The notes: generated by a model from the letters alone, not told the origin. A stretch of DNA of 64,000 bases from Cannabis sativa (GCF_029168945.1 NC_083605.1:36469280-36533279); one strand, 5' to 3'; shown: positions 47,619 through 59,864, counted from the stretch's first letter. A program made the numbers and translations.

Positions 47619-49648
47619 ATGTCTATGAGCAACCATGGTAGTTGTGCCACTTCGTCTAATAAGACGACCAGTTCGTCTGATGATCCTTCGAATATTCCTA
47701 CTGGGGTGGTAGGTTATGTGTTGGATGACGGGTGTGAGGATACAGATGTCTATTGCTATGCGTCTGGGGTTGGAGTAGATACTGATCGCCCTAGGAGTGA
47801 TACTGAGTCGGGCGATATACTTTCGGGTGTTAATCCTAGGTCAGTAATAACCTTGAATGACTTGCCGAAAATTCGTCGTCGTTATAATATTCCCATACAC
47901 ATTAGTTTGTATGCTTCGGCTAGCGGGGAACGGGCTGACTGGAAGATACCGGGTTGGACATGTTTGTACAAGCTTCCATTTAAGTATGGTTTCAGATTTC
48001 CTCTCCCTAGATTGATGTCTGAACTATGCTCCTATCATGGTATCTCTCCCAGTCAGCTAATGCCAAATGCTTGGCGTGTTCTTATGGCCATAGAAGTGTT
48101 GACCGAAAGGCATAACATTACATTTACGGTTGCTGAAGTCTTGTACGTCTACTACTTGAAAGAGCATCCACATGATAAAGGTAGGTACCAACTTACCGTT
48201 AGAAACGGTAGTGACCATTTGATTCTTGGCATTAAAGAAGCTAAGCGATGGAAGGAGGATTTTTTCTTTGTTCCTTTTGATGCTCTAGGATTATCGATTG
48301 ATCGTGGGATTCCCCATTCGTGGTCTCCTGCTAGTGAGTGTCATAGTTTTGGTGTTGAATTACGCCCTTATTTGTTATGGTTTATTGATGCATGCCTAAC
48401 TGGTTGATTTGTCTTCTTTGTAGGTAGGATTGGCCTTCCATTTAGTTGGGTGTGTGGGCAGGCGCCAGGGAGAGTTGATCAAGTTCTTCGAATTGCGGAG
48501 GAGGAGCGCTATTGGAACGTTCTATTGTCTGATTCTTCTCTTCGAGACAGCACTTTATCGGATCACGTTCCCCGTCAACCTGAAGGTATATCTCATCCTA
48601 AGAATCGTGCTAAGTCTCAAGTTACTATACTCCAAAGAAGTTTGGAGATTTTGGGATGCGAACCTTTATTTCTACCTGAATTGACATCAGACGGACGAGA
48701 TTTTGCAGATCGATTCATGGCCCAATCTTCTTTCACTCTTCCTCTGGCTGGTGACGCTGCTATGGAACATTTACGCTCACGCAAACAGAAGACTAGGACG
48801 ACTCCTAGTGTTGAGAAGGAGGTCGTTACTACCGTCGCTCCTTCTTGTCCTTCCGCGAGGGCTCGAAGAAGAATAAAAAGAGACCGTCTCCGGTTGAGTC
48901 GACCGATTGGTTGAGTAATACGGCTTGATCTTTCTTTTCCATCTTCAGCGGCTGCACATTCTGAGTTTGGCCTACACCTTGGTGAGGCCAGTAAGCTATT
49001 ATTTCCAGAGGATCGAGCTCGTTTTGAGAACATCGGAGAAATAGCTTCCATGGAGTTGTCCATCTCTCGCTCCTTTCAGGTATGCATGCATTCCCATGTT
49101 ACAATTTATGTGTGGACAAACTCGCGATATTATTGTGTCTGACTATTATGGTACTTTATATTGCATGACAGGGTATGCAAGGACTTATGTACGCCTTGGA
49201 TAAGATTAAGAACATGAAGGAGCAAATGAAGGACATGAGGACTAAGCGTGATACTTTGCGCGGGGAGATTACGGAGCTAAAGAGCTGCAAGAAAGAGCTT
49301 GAGCGTGTTAGAGAAGAGTTACGAACTCAACTTGATGCTAAGGAGCAAGATTCTAATCGTTTGAAGTCTGCCTTGGCTGATCTTGCTACTGCCCAAGCTC
49401 GTGTGGACATGTTGGAAGGTCGGTTAGTCGAAATTGGACTGGAGGCTGAGATCCAGTGTCGTGGAAAGATGGCGATGGAGTATCGAGACAACAAGGCCGA
49501 GTCTTGGGACATACCCCAGTACATTGCTGACTATGAAGAATTGTTGCGGATGAGGGCCGAGGAAGACGCTCGAACTAGCCAACTGGCTAACTCGTTTGAA
49601 GAGATGACTACGAACGATCTCCCGGTGGATGACTCACATCTTTCTTGA
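47619..49648 (+). pseudogene. Tat element antisense ORF (Transposase_28-type), possibly still coding
   Basis: Opposite in strand to pol. Residues about 90-260 match the 'putative gypsy type transposon' family Transposase_28 (W-VLMAIEVL ... EVLYVYYLKEH-HDKGRYQL ... WKEDFFFV). The last block (49172-49648) is a long charged coiled coil. Coding blocks 47619-48402, 48424-48909, 48949-49079 and 49172-49648 join in one frame if the gaps are introns, each with GT...AG borders. The third gap (92 bases) is normal. The first two are only 21 and 39 bases, both divisible by three, and each has a TGA just inside. If not spliced, the protein ends after 262 residues. The role of such ORFs in Tat elements is unknown. 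Confidence 0.65.
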
Positions 49649-50269
49649 GTTAACTATATGTCAAGTGTTTTATGTTTTTAATGTTGTAATATGAACTTTT
49701 GTCTGGTTGGCTGACTTGCATGGGTCTGGTGCCCCATTTTCCCCTTAGTCTAAATGTTGGTCAGCCAAATTGGACTTAGACTTAGTATTTTGGAATGATG
49801 TTTGTTGTATGCGCTATGTATTTGTTGTAGTAACTGGTTTGGCTGACTTGTATGGGTCTGGTACCCTATTTTCCCCTTAGTCTAAATGTAGGTCGACCGA
49901 GTTAGATTTAGACTTAGTAGTTCAGAATGATGTTTGGACTATGTGGTTCGTTATATGCGTTGTGCTTCTACTTCAGTAGAATATTGTCTTGAATTTATTT
50001 TCGTTCGGTGGGTTGTCAAATGAAACTATCAAATGGATGTTGTATGTCAAATAGCTTGAATGACGCATTATCCTAAAATGAAAAAAAAAATGGTTATGAT
50101 AGGGGGCTGCACTCCGTAGAGCTGCCTACATACCCTTTCCGTGGATCAAGCCCAAATGTAGTTCGTCTCCCCGCATGAATATTTGTTAGCAATAGTGCGT
50201 TGAGAAGAGTGGGTCTCGTAAGACCGATAAAGAAAACAAATGCAAAGAGAACAGAACAATAGTTTGGGG
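49649..50269. other. Intergenic region between antisense ORF and pol
   Basis: Contains two related stretches of about 90 bases (around 49700-49795 and 49840-49930) with GGCTGACTTG and CCCCTTAGTCTAAATGT, a local duplication in the shared 3' ends of the two convergent genes. No coding sequence is supported. Confidence 0.5.
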
Positions 50270-53200
50270 TTAAGTGTGATACTGCTTTAGGTGAATAGCA
50301 TTCCAACTGTTGTTGATGTCTCGTCCTTTGTCCGTTTGGATTTTGTAAGCTCCATTGCCGACTACCTTAGTGATCAGGTAGGGCCCTTCCCATGTTGGGG
50401 CTAGCTTACCTGCTCCCGCTTCCTTGGTGTTTTGAAAAACTCGACGAAGCACCCAGTCTCCCACCTTGAATGACCGAGTACGGGCATTCTTGTTGTAATG
50501 CTTTGCTAGACACTGTTGGTAGGCTGCCATTCTTATAGATGCCCTTTCTCTTCTCTCGTCGACTGTGTCTAGTTTGTGGCACCTGTCTTCCCAATTTTGC
50601 ATTTCTGTAGTCAGTTCATGTCTAGCTGTTGGGACTTCACTTTCTGTTGGTATGACCACTTCCATTCCATAGGCTAGAGAGAAAGGTGTTTCTCCTGTGG
50701 ATGTTACGCATTTGTTGTGCGGTAGGACCATAGTACTCCTGGCAATTCATCGGCCCATCTACCCTTTGCATTCTCTAGCCGTTTTTTGATTGTGTGCATG
50801 ATGGTCTTATTAGACGATTCTGCTTGTCCATTGGCTTGAGGGTATCTAGGTGTTGAGAAGCTTAACTTAATGTTCCAGAATTTGCAAAAGTTTTGAAAGT
50901 CGAGGCTGATGAACTGTGAGCCATTGTCTGTCACAATTTCTTTCGGAATTCCATATCTACAGATAACATTTCTCAAAATAAACCCCTTAACTTCTTTGTC
51001 TCGAACTTGGTGGAACAATTCCGCTTCTATCCACTTGCTGAAGTAGTCGGTCACTGCAAGCATATATACCTTCTGTCCAGGTGCAGTTGGCAATTTTCCA
51101 ACTATGTCCATTCCCCACTTCATAAAGGGCCATGGGGATGTGATCGATGTGAGACGTTCAGGAGTCTGATGGGATACTTGTGCAAAACGTTGGCATTTGT
51201 CACACCGTCTTGTATATTCAGATGAGTCGGCTCTCATAGTAGGCCAATAGTAGCCTTGTGTGAGGGCCCGGTGTGCTAAGCTTCTGCCTCCCGAATGGTT
51301 GCCACATTCGCCCTCGTGAAGCTCAGCTAGTATATATTTTGCTTCTGCAGGGTTAACACATCTCAAATATGGACCAGAATAGGATCGTTTATAGAGCTTA
51401 CCTCGTATTATTGAGAATCTGGCTACCTGAGCCTTGACTCTTCGGGCTTCATTCTTATCTTCTGGTAGCACATCTTTTTCTAAGTACTCGATGATGGGCG
51501 TCATCCATGTCTTTTCGTTGGCGATGTCATTTACTTCTTCTTCTTCTTCTTTCTTCCAGACAGCAGGCCATTGGAGGTACACCATTGGGATTGTTTTGGG
51601 GCTGGTTGTCTGGATGGAAGACCCAAGGTTGGCTAAGGCGTCTGCGTGACTATTATTTTCCCTAGGCACCTGACCGATCGTGAACTCGTCGAAGGTCGAT
51701 TGCAACTCTTTTGTTTTCTCAAGATAAGCCGTCATTTTGCTATCTCGGCCACGATAGCTACCTTGCATTTGGTTGACTACAAGTTGTGAATCGCTAAAGA
51801 CGTTGATTCTTTTGGCTCCCATTTCTTTGGCCGTCCCGAGTCCAAAGAATCATAGCCTCATACTCTGCCTCATTGTTTGTAGCTTTAAACCCACATCTGA
51901 TTGCTTGCTCGATCTTCTCGCCTTGGGGTGAGGTTAGAACAAGTCCTAATCCGCTTCCTCTTACATTGCTTGAACCGTCTACATGTAATTCCCATGTGCC
52001 ATTTGCCTGTCCCTCTGTAAGGTGGCAAAGTTCTTTTTCCGCCTGCACTTGAGAGTTAGGTGTAAAGTCTGCAATGAAATCAGCTAATACCTGAGATTTT
52101 AATGCGGTTCGTGGCTTGTAGGAGATGTCATATTCGCTGAGCTCCACTGCCCACTTGGTCAATCTTCCAGACAACTCTGGTTTATGTAGTATGGTCTTGA
52201 GGGGAAAGGTGGTGAGTACTGTGATTGGGTGGCATTGGAAGTATGGACGCAACTTTCTGGCTGCGTGAATGAGTGCCAATGCTAACTTCTCCAGCTGACT
52301 GTACTTAGTTTCTGCATCAAGTAAGGATTTAGAGACATAATAAATTGGAAGTTGTTTACCTTTATCCTCTCTTACTAAGACTGCGCTGACTGCCGCCTCA
52401 GAGACAGCTAGGTACACAAAGAGGTTTTCGTTATCTTTTGGCTTTGATAATAGTGGAGGGCTAGTCAGGTATTGCTTTAATTTGTCCAACGCTTCTTCAC
52501 ACTCGGCTGTCCATTCGAATGTCTTTGATTTTCTAAGTGTGTTGAAGAAAGAGTGGCATCGCTCGGAAGACTTTGAGATGAATCGGCCTAGCGCAGCGAT
52601 TCGGCCTGTTAGTTTTTGGACATCTTTGATGCATGTTGGTGAGGGGATCCTTAGGATTGAATCAATCTGAGCTGGGTTGGCTTCGATCCCTCGTTGTGTC
52701 ACCAAGTAGCCTAAGAACTTGCCTGCAGTTACACCAAAAGAACACTTAGTAGGATTTAACTTCATGTTATATTTTCTAAGTATTTCAAAAGATTGTTTTA
52801 AATGATTGATGTGCTCTTCTGCAACTAGTGATTTCACTAGCATGTCGTCGATGTAGACTTCCATGGTCTTTCCTGTGTGGTCGCAAACATCTTGTTCACG
52901 AGGCGTTGGTAGGTTGCTCCTGCATTCTTCAGTCCGAACGGCATCACCTTGTAACAAAAGATTCCTAGGTTGGTCATGAAAGCTGTCTTCTCCTGGTCTT
53001 CTGGATGCATAAGGATCTGGTTATATCCTGAGAAAGCATCCATGAAGCTAAGGAGTTCGTGTCCTGCTGTGGCGTCTACCAGCATGTCAATATGTGGTAA
53101 TGGAAATGAGTCTTTTGGGCACGCCTTGTTGAGGTCTGTAAAATCGATGCAGACCCTCCACTTGCCATTTTTCTTTTTCACAATCACTACGTTTGCCGGC

Positions 53201-53569
53201 CCGGTGCGGGTCTTGGACTTCTCTTATAAACCCGTTCTCGATTAACTTCTGGACTTCTTCATTTATTGCTTGGTTTCTCTCAGGGGCAAACTTTCTTCTC
53301 TTTTGTCTCCTGGGTGGGTAATTTGGATCTACCCGTAACTCCGTGGACAATAATCTCGTGGTTAATACGGCCATATCCGCATGGGACCAAGCAAATTGAT
53401 CATGGTTAGCAATCAAAAATTCAATAAGTTTAGATCTCATGTCGGGGTCCACCTGGGCTCCGATTTGGACTTTGTGGTCTGGGAAGTCTGGATGGATTTG
53501 GACTTCGTCTAGCTCCTCCACATTAGGTTGGTCAGATTGGGAGTTGGGTAGCTCTCGCTGCTGTAATTG
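50270..53569 (-). pseudogene. Tat element pol (RT, RNase H, archaeal-type RNase H, integrase), frameshifted
   Basis: Minus-strand order: RT (53521-52800, with YIDDML intact near 52850), RNase H (about 52450-52150), a second RNase H with WELHVDGSS (about 52000) and NNSHADALANLG (about 51640), then integrase. The integrase has an HHCC zinc finger (51310-51190), the DDE core with VTDNGSQF and GQAESSNK (50930-50800) and a GPY/F module (KLAPTWEGPY, near 50390). Frameshifts of one base occur near 53195, 52890, 51842 and 50715. All catalytic motifs I could look for are still readable, so decay is recent. The enzyme set would copy and integrate the element. Confidence 0.88.
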
Positions 53570-54694
53570 CTATGACTGTGTTGGTTTTGCCTTCATGGTG
53601 GTTCGGTAGCATTCTCTTGAATCTTTCTGCTCCCCTCTAATTTCTTTCGGCCCCCATTTGGTTGGAAACCTTAAAGCTTGGTGGTAAGTTGAAGGTACAG
53701 CTTCCATCTCATGGATCCATGGCCTGCCGAGGATGACGTTGTAGGCAGAAGGGGAGTCAATCACCAGGAACCTGGTGCACAAGTTGACTCCTTCAGCATA
53801 CACAGGCAGCTCGATCTCTCCCGAGGTATTTTTCTGTTCACCACTAAATCCAATTAGGACAGTTGTATTCCTCATAATTTTGGATTCGTCAATTCCCATT
53901 TCCCTGAGAACACTCAAAAAAAGGATGTTAGCTGAACTGCCATTATCGACAAGTATACGTTTAGTCAAATAGTTAGCTATATAAAGTGAAATAACAAGAG
54001 CATCATGATGAGGGTTAAGAAGCCTAGTTGATTCTGATGTCGTGAAGCTGATGGTTTGCTCCGGTAAGGAAGATGTTCTGCTGGTCTCACCTTTGGTCCA
54101 GTTAGCCTGATGTGCATGTTTCTTTGCAGCTGGCTGGGTGACTCCACTTACTTCTGAGCCACCTGTTATTACGTTGACCGTTCTCTCATGAACAGGTGGC
54201 CTGGGCGGTGTTATGTCCCTCTGGTTGTCTATCGTGTCCCTCTGACCCTGGTAAGTCTTCTTTCCTTTGTCGGTGAGGTGGTCGACTAAGTGGCCCCGTT
54301 TTAGCAAGTTGATTACTTCTAATCTTAAGGCAATGCACTCTTCAGTCCGGTGGCCATGGTCGTTGTGGAAGTCACACCACTTGCTTCTGTCCCTCTGCTC
54401 AGCTGGAGTCCTCATCTTCTCAGGCCACTTTACTTTGCTTCCAAGCCCCTTAAGTACTTGAACAGCCTCAGCAGGTGAGATGGACAAGTTGTACTCGGGC
54501 ATCTTCGGTCCACTTCGAGGATATGTGTCAGTGGGCCGGTTGTAATCCCTTCTTCTGCCTTCTCGACTTGTTAGAAGCCTGCATGGCTCAGACCGTTTGT
54601 CGTTGTGCCGTCTGTCTACTCTAGAATCTCTGCGAGTCTCTTTTCTTGGAGAGGAACTGTAGTAGTTGACTTCATCTTCTTCCCACTTGATTTG
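53570..54694 (-). pseudogene. Tat element gag-protease, 5'-truncated
   Basis: The frame is open from the breakpoint at 54694 to a TAG at 53570-53572. It contains a zinc-knuckle-like [15 protein letters not shown] (about 54380) and a retroviral-type aspartic protease with VDNGSS (about 53940) and VILGRPW (about 53720). A start at 54502 is possible, but the frame continues upstream without a stop to the breakpoint, so the true N-terminus is missing. RT follows in the same frame after the TAG, whose context is TAG CAA TTA. Confidence 0.8.
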
Positions 54695-55204
54695 GAATCA
54701 AGAATTGAACCAATCAACTACTCAATCGTATCGACTTCAAACTTATCAAGAATTGAACCTAAAACTTAAAATCAAATTTAAAATCTTACCTTGCTAATGG
54801 AGGTGACGGTGGAGGCTGAGGAACGGCTTCGTGTGGTGGCGTAGAATAGAGAAAGGTCGAGCTTCGGTGGTTTCAATTCTTCTTTGGCTAGGGCTTTATC
54901 GTTGTCCCTCAATTCCTCAAACAGAGGATTCAGAAGCTTCACTCTCCGTATCAAATCCCCGTTGTTTTCTTTTTAACTTTATTTTTTCCCTCTTGTTTTA
55001 TATATAAAAAAAATTAATTTCCCTCACTTTAAATGCGTTGTGACTCGTATCAAATATCAGTTAATATTAATATGATTTGTTTTATTTTTATTTTATTATA
55101 TATAAATAATATTTTATTATTTTATTAAATAAAAATATAAAGTGACTCATGAATTTCTCATAAACCAAGAATTTAGTTATATAGGCACACTTTATATAAA
55201 ATAA
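54695..55204 (-). mobile_element. Helitron H2, copy 2, 5' part
   Basis: Continues H2 after the gypsy element, matching 33682-34192. The H2 interior between 44828 and the equivalent of 33682 (kinase fragment included) is missing. The 5' tip is degraded here: TTTATTTTATAT instead of TCTATTCTATAT. Confidence 0.55.
54790..54969 (-). pseudogene. U-box N-terminal domain gene fragment, second copy
   Basis: Nearly identical to 33777-33957, with LLSPLF changed to LLNPLF and the GTAAG donor kept. Confidence 0.58.
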
Positions 55205-56645
55205 ATATATATATATATATGGCTTTAATTTAACATATTTATCTAAATAAGTTATAAATTTATGCAAAATTATCACCTGAATTATATAATATACTATGAT
55301 CAAAGTATAATAATCATTACTTAATTTCTTATAAATGCAAATCACCTGATGATCATTTTTTTCTTTACTAGTCAATTATTTCTTTACTTGTGTTGCCTTG
55401 TTCTCCAATATTCAATTTCACTGAAACATATAATATATTTCATCAAAGCATAATAATCATCACTTAATTTCTTAACAAATAACTGGTAAATTAAGTGGTA
55501 TGATTTTAATATCACCGAGTTCATATAATTAAATGAAGTTTTGATATGCGTGGACAAATTTAAGAACCTTCTAAGCTCTAACCAATATCGAGTATACATA
55601 TAATTATGCAACAAATTATTTAAAATATTTATGTGAAGACTCGGTTAAATTTAGTAAAAAAAAAAAAAAAAGATTAATAATAAAAATGGGTGGAGTCCAC
55701 AAAATTATTAATTAGATATTAATTTGTTGATTGATGATGGGAAAAATTAGGTGTGGTAGAGATCTTTTTGTTTTTCAATAGTGACTTGCCGAGAATCAAT
55801 GCATATGTCTCCGAGAAAACTAACGACATCGCACCAATAAGAATATGAATTTTTGTATTAATATTCGGAATGGTGATTAGACCGCATTGAGATTGACTAT
55901 ATAGATTAATGATTTTTTTCTTTTTCAATTCCTCAAGATTCCTGCTACTTTATGTTGTCTTTCCTGTAAAGACTATATATAATTTTCATGTTTTTATATT
56001 TGAATGTGATTCTTTTCTTTTGTAAAATGGGTTCAAAGCTTTCTTATGTTGGTGATCAATGTATGGTATAGGTTTTAGCACAAACTTATGGTTTCCTAGT
56101 TTGACCTCTCATAGCTTAACAATGTATTAGTGTCGTTTTAATATGTGTAATAGTTTTAGTTTTACTTCTAATCCTTGGTTTCTCAGTTTCACTCTTGGAA
56201 TATTGAGGCTCTCCTCTTCTTCACTCATTGTTGGATATTTCAGGTAGTATTTGTCTTTGTACTCTACTCTCTGTTGCAATGTTAGAAAAAAATAAATTTT
56301 ATATATGTGTGTGTGTCTGTGTCTATGTGTTTGTGTATTGTTGAGTTATATATTTTTAGCTATCTTCTTTTGTAGAGAAAGATATGTCCATCCACTAATA
56401 TATGCAAAATGAATTTATGTTATTTTGATGTGGTGAAAGTTCTTTTTTTGCTCTAACAAACTGAGAATGTTTGTCTTGTATAATTCCTCTTTGTATGATA
56501 TTGCTCTCTGATTTTGTTTAATAAACTATAATATTTAGATACATATAATAATAATCTCACCTAATAACTAATAATATTTTTTCTATAATTTTTTAATTGT
56601 ATCACTTTCAACTAACATAGAAAAAAACTGACATAAAATTTAGTA
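55205..56645. other. Unit sequence, copy 3, no gene
   Basis: Corresponds to 34192-35145 plus the continuation at 38191-38677. It shows the arrangement without the CACTA-2 insertion. Confidence 0.5.
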
Positions 56646-56674
56646 TATGTGTCTTGCACGTAGCTTTTTGCTAG
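56646..56674 (+). mobile_element. Helitron-type 3' terminus (H3), copy 3
   Basis: Same hairpin, spacer and CTAG as 900-928. Confidence 0.5.
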
Positions 56675-58560
56675 TATACATATATACACCAGGGAGCTAT
56701 AACATATTGTATATATGTATATATTTCATAGAAAGATGAGGGAGCCATGGCCCCTGTATAGCATAACATCCCTCCGCCCCTACCCTTAACTATGTCTAAT
56801 CCAATTATATTACTCAGTGTATAAAAAAATAAATGAAGAAGATAAATCGTATTGTTATTATACAGTAAAAACAATAAAAAAAATATTTTGATAGAATATT
56901 TTAGTAGAAATTAATAAATATCAATACAATCTATGATATCTATAGCATATTATACTTACTTTTTTTATTTTCTCCCCAAAATCCCATAAGAAAATGAATG
57001 AATGTTTTGGAGAAGAAACTAAAAAAAGATATTTGATTATGAAAGATATCTAATAAATTAATATTATAAAATGTAAGTTTATATAAATACTTGAATTTTT
57101 ATAACATTGGAGGTTAATTAATAAAAGACTTTTGATATTTTTGAAAAGAGAAAAGTTAGCCATTAATATGGAGAGAGAATACCAATTCTGTTAGTTTAAC
57201 TGTTAAAATTAACATAATTTTTTATTAAATAATTAAATTAAATTAATGAGGTGACTGTAATTAATTGGTGGGACAGGATAGAGACAGTTGGTGACAGATG
57301 ATTTTTTTCCCTTATTTGAAAGAACTTCATGCACTAACATATTCAAGAACGAGAGATACCCAGAAAATGATAATGCAAATAATTATGATCTTGTCAATGA
57401 TAAATTCTGCATTAAACTTTTAAAACCACAAAGTTTTAACTAATTGTTTCACTGATGTCATAACCAATATCTCTATTAGAAAATTGATTACTGGATATAT
57501 TATCTACAAACTTCTCTCCCCATAACAATAACAAGAATCCCAAACAAGAATTCCCAAATCGTAAAGGCTTTTTCAAAGGCTGGTTGTTTAACATATTTCC
57601 ACCAAATTTCCATGAGCCAATCAAAAATTTATAATTGGAAAAAGTAAGGGTAACAACAATTACAGTCAACTCTTTTTTTAACAGTTTAATTTATAAATTA
57701 ATATTTTTTTTAATAGTTTCATTCATTCGGGAATAAAAAAGAATACAAAGAATGAGATGAGATTTGAAATATAAGATGACTTCTATATCATCAGTTAAAA
57801 TAAAAAATATTAATTTCAAAAAAATAATTAGTAAATATCATTCCTTTGATCAAATTTAATGGTTAATAATTAAATACCGTGTATTTGATTTTATTAAGTT
57901 TATAAATATTTTTGATTAATTAATTAAAATTATATATCTATTTTTTAAACTATTTTAAGTATAATAATAAAAAAAATATAGTTAATATTCACATTTAAAA
58001 TTTGAATTTGAAATAATTGATATCTAATAATTAATAATTAATAATTCACTGCAAAAAAAAAAATCTAAATATAAAATAAATATTAAAACATCTTAATTAC
58101 TGCAAAAAAAAAAAAACAAAAGAATATTTCAAATTGCCGCACAACCCCATTCGTTTCCAAGTTGTTTTAATAAATATTAAATAATTTTATAATTTAATTA
58201 TTATTAGATAAAATACAACCCCATTAGTTTCCATACTTTAATTGATTATAGTCTTATACGTACCTACGTCCGATCGAGAACTGCTATGACTAGCTATGGG
58301 TGGGTAGTGTGAGTACTTAATTATAAAGATTATTTATCTATACGAATATATAGATTATTAAATTGGTCATATATAATTCTAATTTGGTTAGGAATTAATA
58401 TGATAATTACTCAACCTCATTAAAAAAAGTTTGAAAATTATATTTTATATAATAAATAATATCTTTTTTTTAATCAAACATATTCCGATTATAATATGGA
58501 TCAATTGGAATACTCATATTCCTAATAAAATTAGAATTAATATTATTCTATCATCTGCCC
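56675..58560. other. Upstream region of acidic-tail gene copy 3
   Basis: As 929-2821. Retains the original 290-base block (about 57940-58235) that copy 2 lost. Confidence 0.4.
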
Positions 58561-58570
58561 TATATATATA
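58561..58570 (+). promoter_or_regulatory. TATA box candidate, acidic-tail gene copy 3
   Basis: TATATATATA, 83 bases before the ATG. Confidence 0.55.
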
Positions 58571-58643
58571 GGTAGGGATACACTAATTAAGAACGAATAT
58601 TTAAGAAACCTATATTACGAGAGATAACACACACGTAGTAAAT

Positions 58644-59405
58644 ATGGATAATCAACCATTCTCTCAAGTTTTTATTTACGCAAAATTTAATAGTGGTTTT
58701 GAAGAAAATAATCCATCACCATCACCATTAGTGAAGGTGGAGTTGAAAGTGATCCAAATGTACTATTCAGATACCGATCACAGCGACACCTTCATCTCAT
58801 ACAACTCCACTCACCGATTCCAACACCAAATTGATCACCTATTCCAAGAGACCTCACCTTCCATCAACACACTCATTACCTCCATGTTTTCAGGCGAACT
58901 GATCCCCTTCCCCTTGGTTAACATGTACTGGAGCAACCCCAACCTTCCTAACATGTCCCAGTTAAAGATGGCGGTAAGCTTCGACACCATGGTCACCATG
59001 GTCTCGTTGCCCCTCACCCTCATCAGTATTCTCCTTCACATACACCGCTCTCGTCACCGTCGTGATGTCTCTATAACCTTGACCGTGGATAACAGGATCA
59101 TGATCCCTAACAACGGTTTGCTTGATCTACGTATTGCTCACGCATGGGAACAAGTACTTAACAGAAGACCTGTTACCGCCTCTCTCCCCAGTCAGGTTGA
59201 TCCTGAAGTACATCAGCCACCATCTTCGTCCACAAGTAATAATGATCAAGTGCTTCATCATGATCATGAGAAGGAGGAAGAAGAGCATGGTGATGATAAT
59301 GATGATCAAGTGTTGAATCATGTTGACCAGAAGGAGGATGAGCATGATGATGAGGATGAGGATTATTTCGATCAAGAATTATCTACGATTTATGTGGTAT
59401 TATGA
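58644..59405 (+). CDS. Uncharacterised acidic-tail protein, copy 3 (253 aa)
   Basis: Same length and layout as the copy at 40648. Differences seen include M30V, K85E, M144I, KK to NR at 173-174 and a few in the Pro/Ser and acidic segments. The open frame, TATA spacing and acidic repeats are all kept. Two full-length paralogues with only substitutions argue that this is a real gene, though recent duplication alone could also explain it. Function unknown. Confidence 0.7.
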   Translation: MDNQPFSQVFIYAKFNSGFEENNPSPSPLVKVELKVIQMYYSDTDHSDTFISYNSTHRFQHQIDHLFQETSPSINTLITSMFSGELIPFPLVNMYWSNPNLPNMSQLKMAVSFDTMVTMVSLPLTLISILLHIHRSRHRRDVSITLTVDNRIMIPNNGLLDLRIAHAWEQVLNRRPVTASLPSQVDPEVHQPPSSSTSNNDQVLHHDHEKEEEEHGDDNDDQVLNHVDQKEDEHDDEDEDYFDQELSTIYVVL

Positions 59406-59864
59406 ATATGTAACCTCGACTATGATTTCTAGTGTAGTACAAATTACTATTAGAACTTATTTTACATTATATTAATTAGCGACTTAAAATATATTTCTAA
59501 AATGATTACATAAGTATATAAAAATTTAGAATTTTTCTTACATTGGAAACACAACTGAATAAATGGCTTTAACTTTTGAATTTTTGATTTACATATCACT
59601 AAGTACTCAACCCGACCCAAATCTTATTTTCTTTAAATAGACATGTAACTACATTCTATATTTGTTCATTTTTTTTTTATATAAGCTCTCAGTTTTAAGT
59701 TAATTATTTATTTAATTAAAATAATAGACTAATTAATTTTGAATATAGCTAAGATTTATCAATCTTACTCAAAATCTAATTTAGGTCAATTTTTAAATTC
59801 TTATTATAACCATGTAATTAAATAAAATATTATTTTTGATTAATAATATAATATAAGTATAATA
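59406..59864. other. Gene 3' flank, copy 3
   Basis: AT-rich 3' flank; nothing else seen. Confidence 0.4.

Larger units (their letters stand above)
44829..54694 (-). mobile_element. Ty3/gypsy retrotransposon of Tat type, 5'-truncated
   Basis: Reading on the minus strand from right to left: partial gag with protease, RT, RNase H, a second RNase H, integrase with GPY/F end, then a spliced ORF on the opposite strand, tandem repeats, polypurine tract and the 3' LTR (44829-45514). An antisense ORF between pol and the 3' LTR, a second archaeal-type RNase H and tandem repeats in the 3' region are features of plant Tat/Ogre-lineage elements. The right end stops inside gag at 54694 and unit sequence follows, so the 5' LTR, primer site and gag start are gone. 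The left flank is GATAA; no second target duplication remains. Confidence 0.9.
34192..55204 (+). repeat. Tandem segmental duplication, copy 2 (interrupted)
   Basis: This copy repeats the unit from the H2 right flank through the acidic-tail gene (40648), MITE, H1 and the left part of H2. It carries a CACTA-like insertion (35146-37550) with a 640-bp duplication of flanking unit sequence, a replaced block at 39964-40235, and a gypsy insertion (44829-54694) whose right end coincides with loss of part of the H2 interior. The unit sequence resumes at 54695, matching 33682. Confidence 0.88.

Noticed and set aside
48617..49063. 148-codon minus-strand ORF
   Set aside because: Antisense shadow of the Transposase_28 gene exons, which have family matches and coiled-coil continuity.
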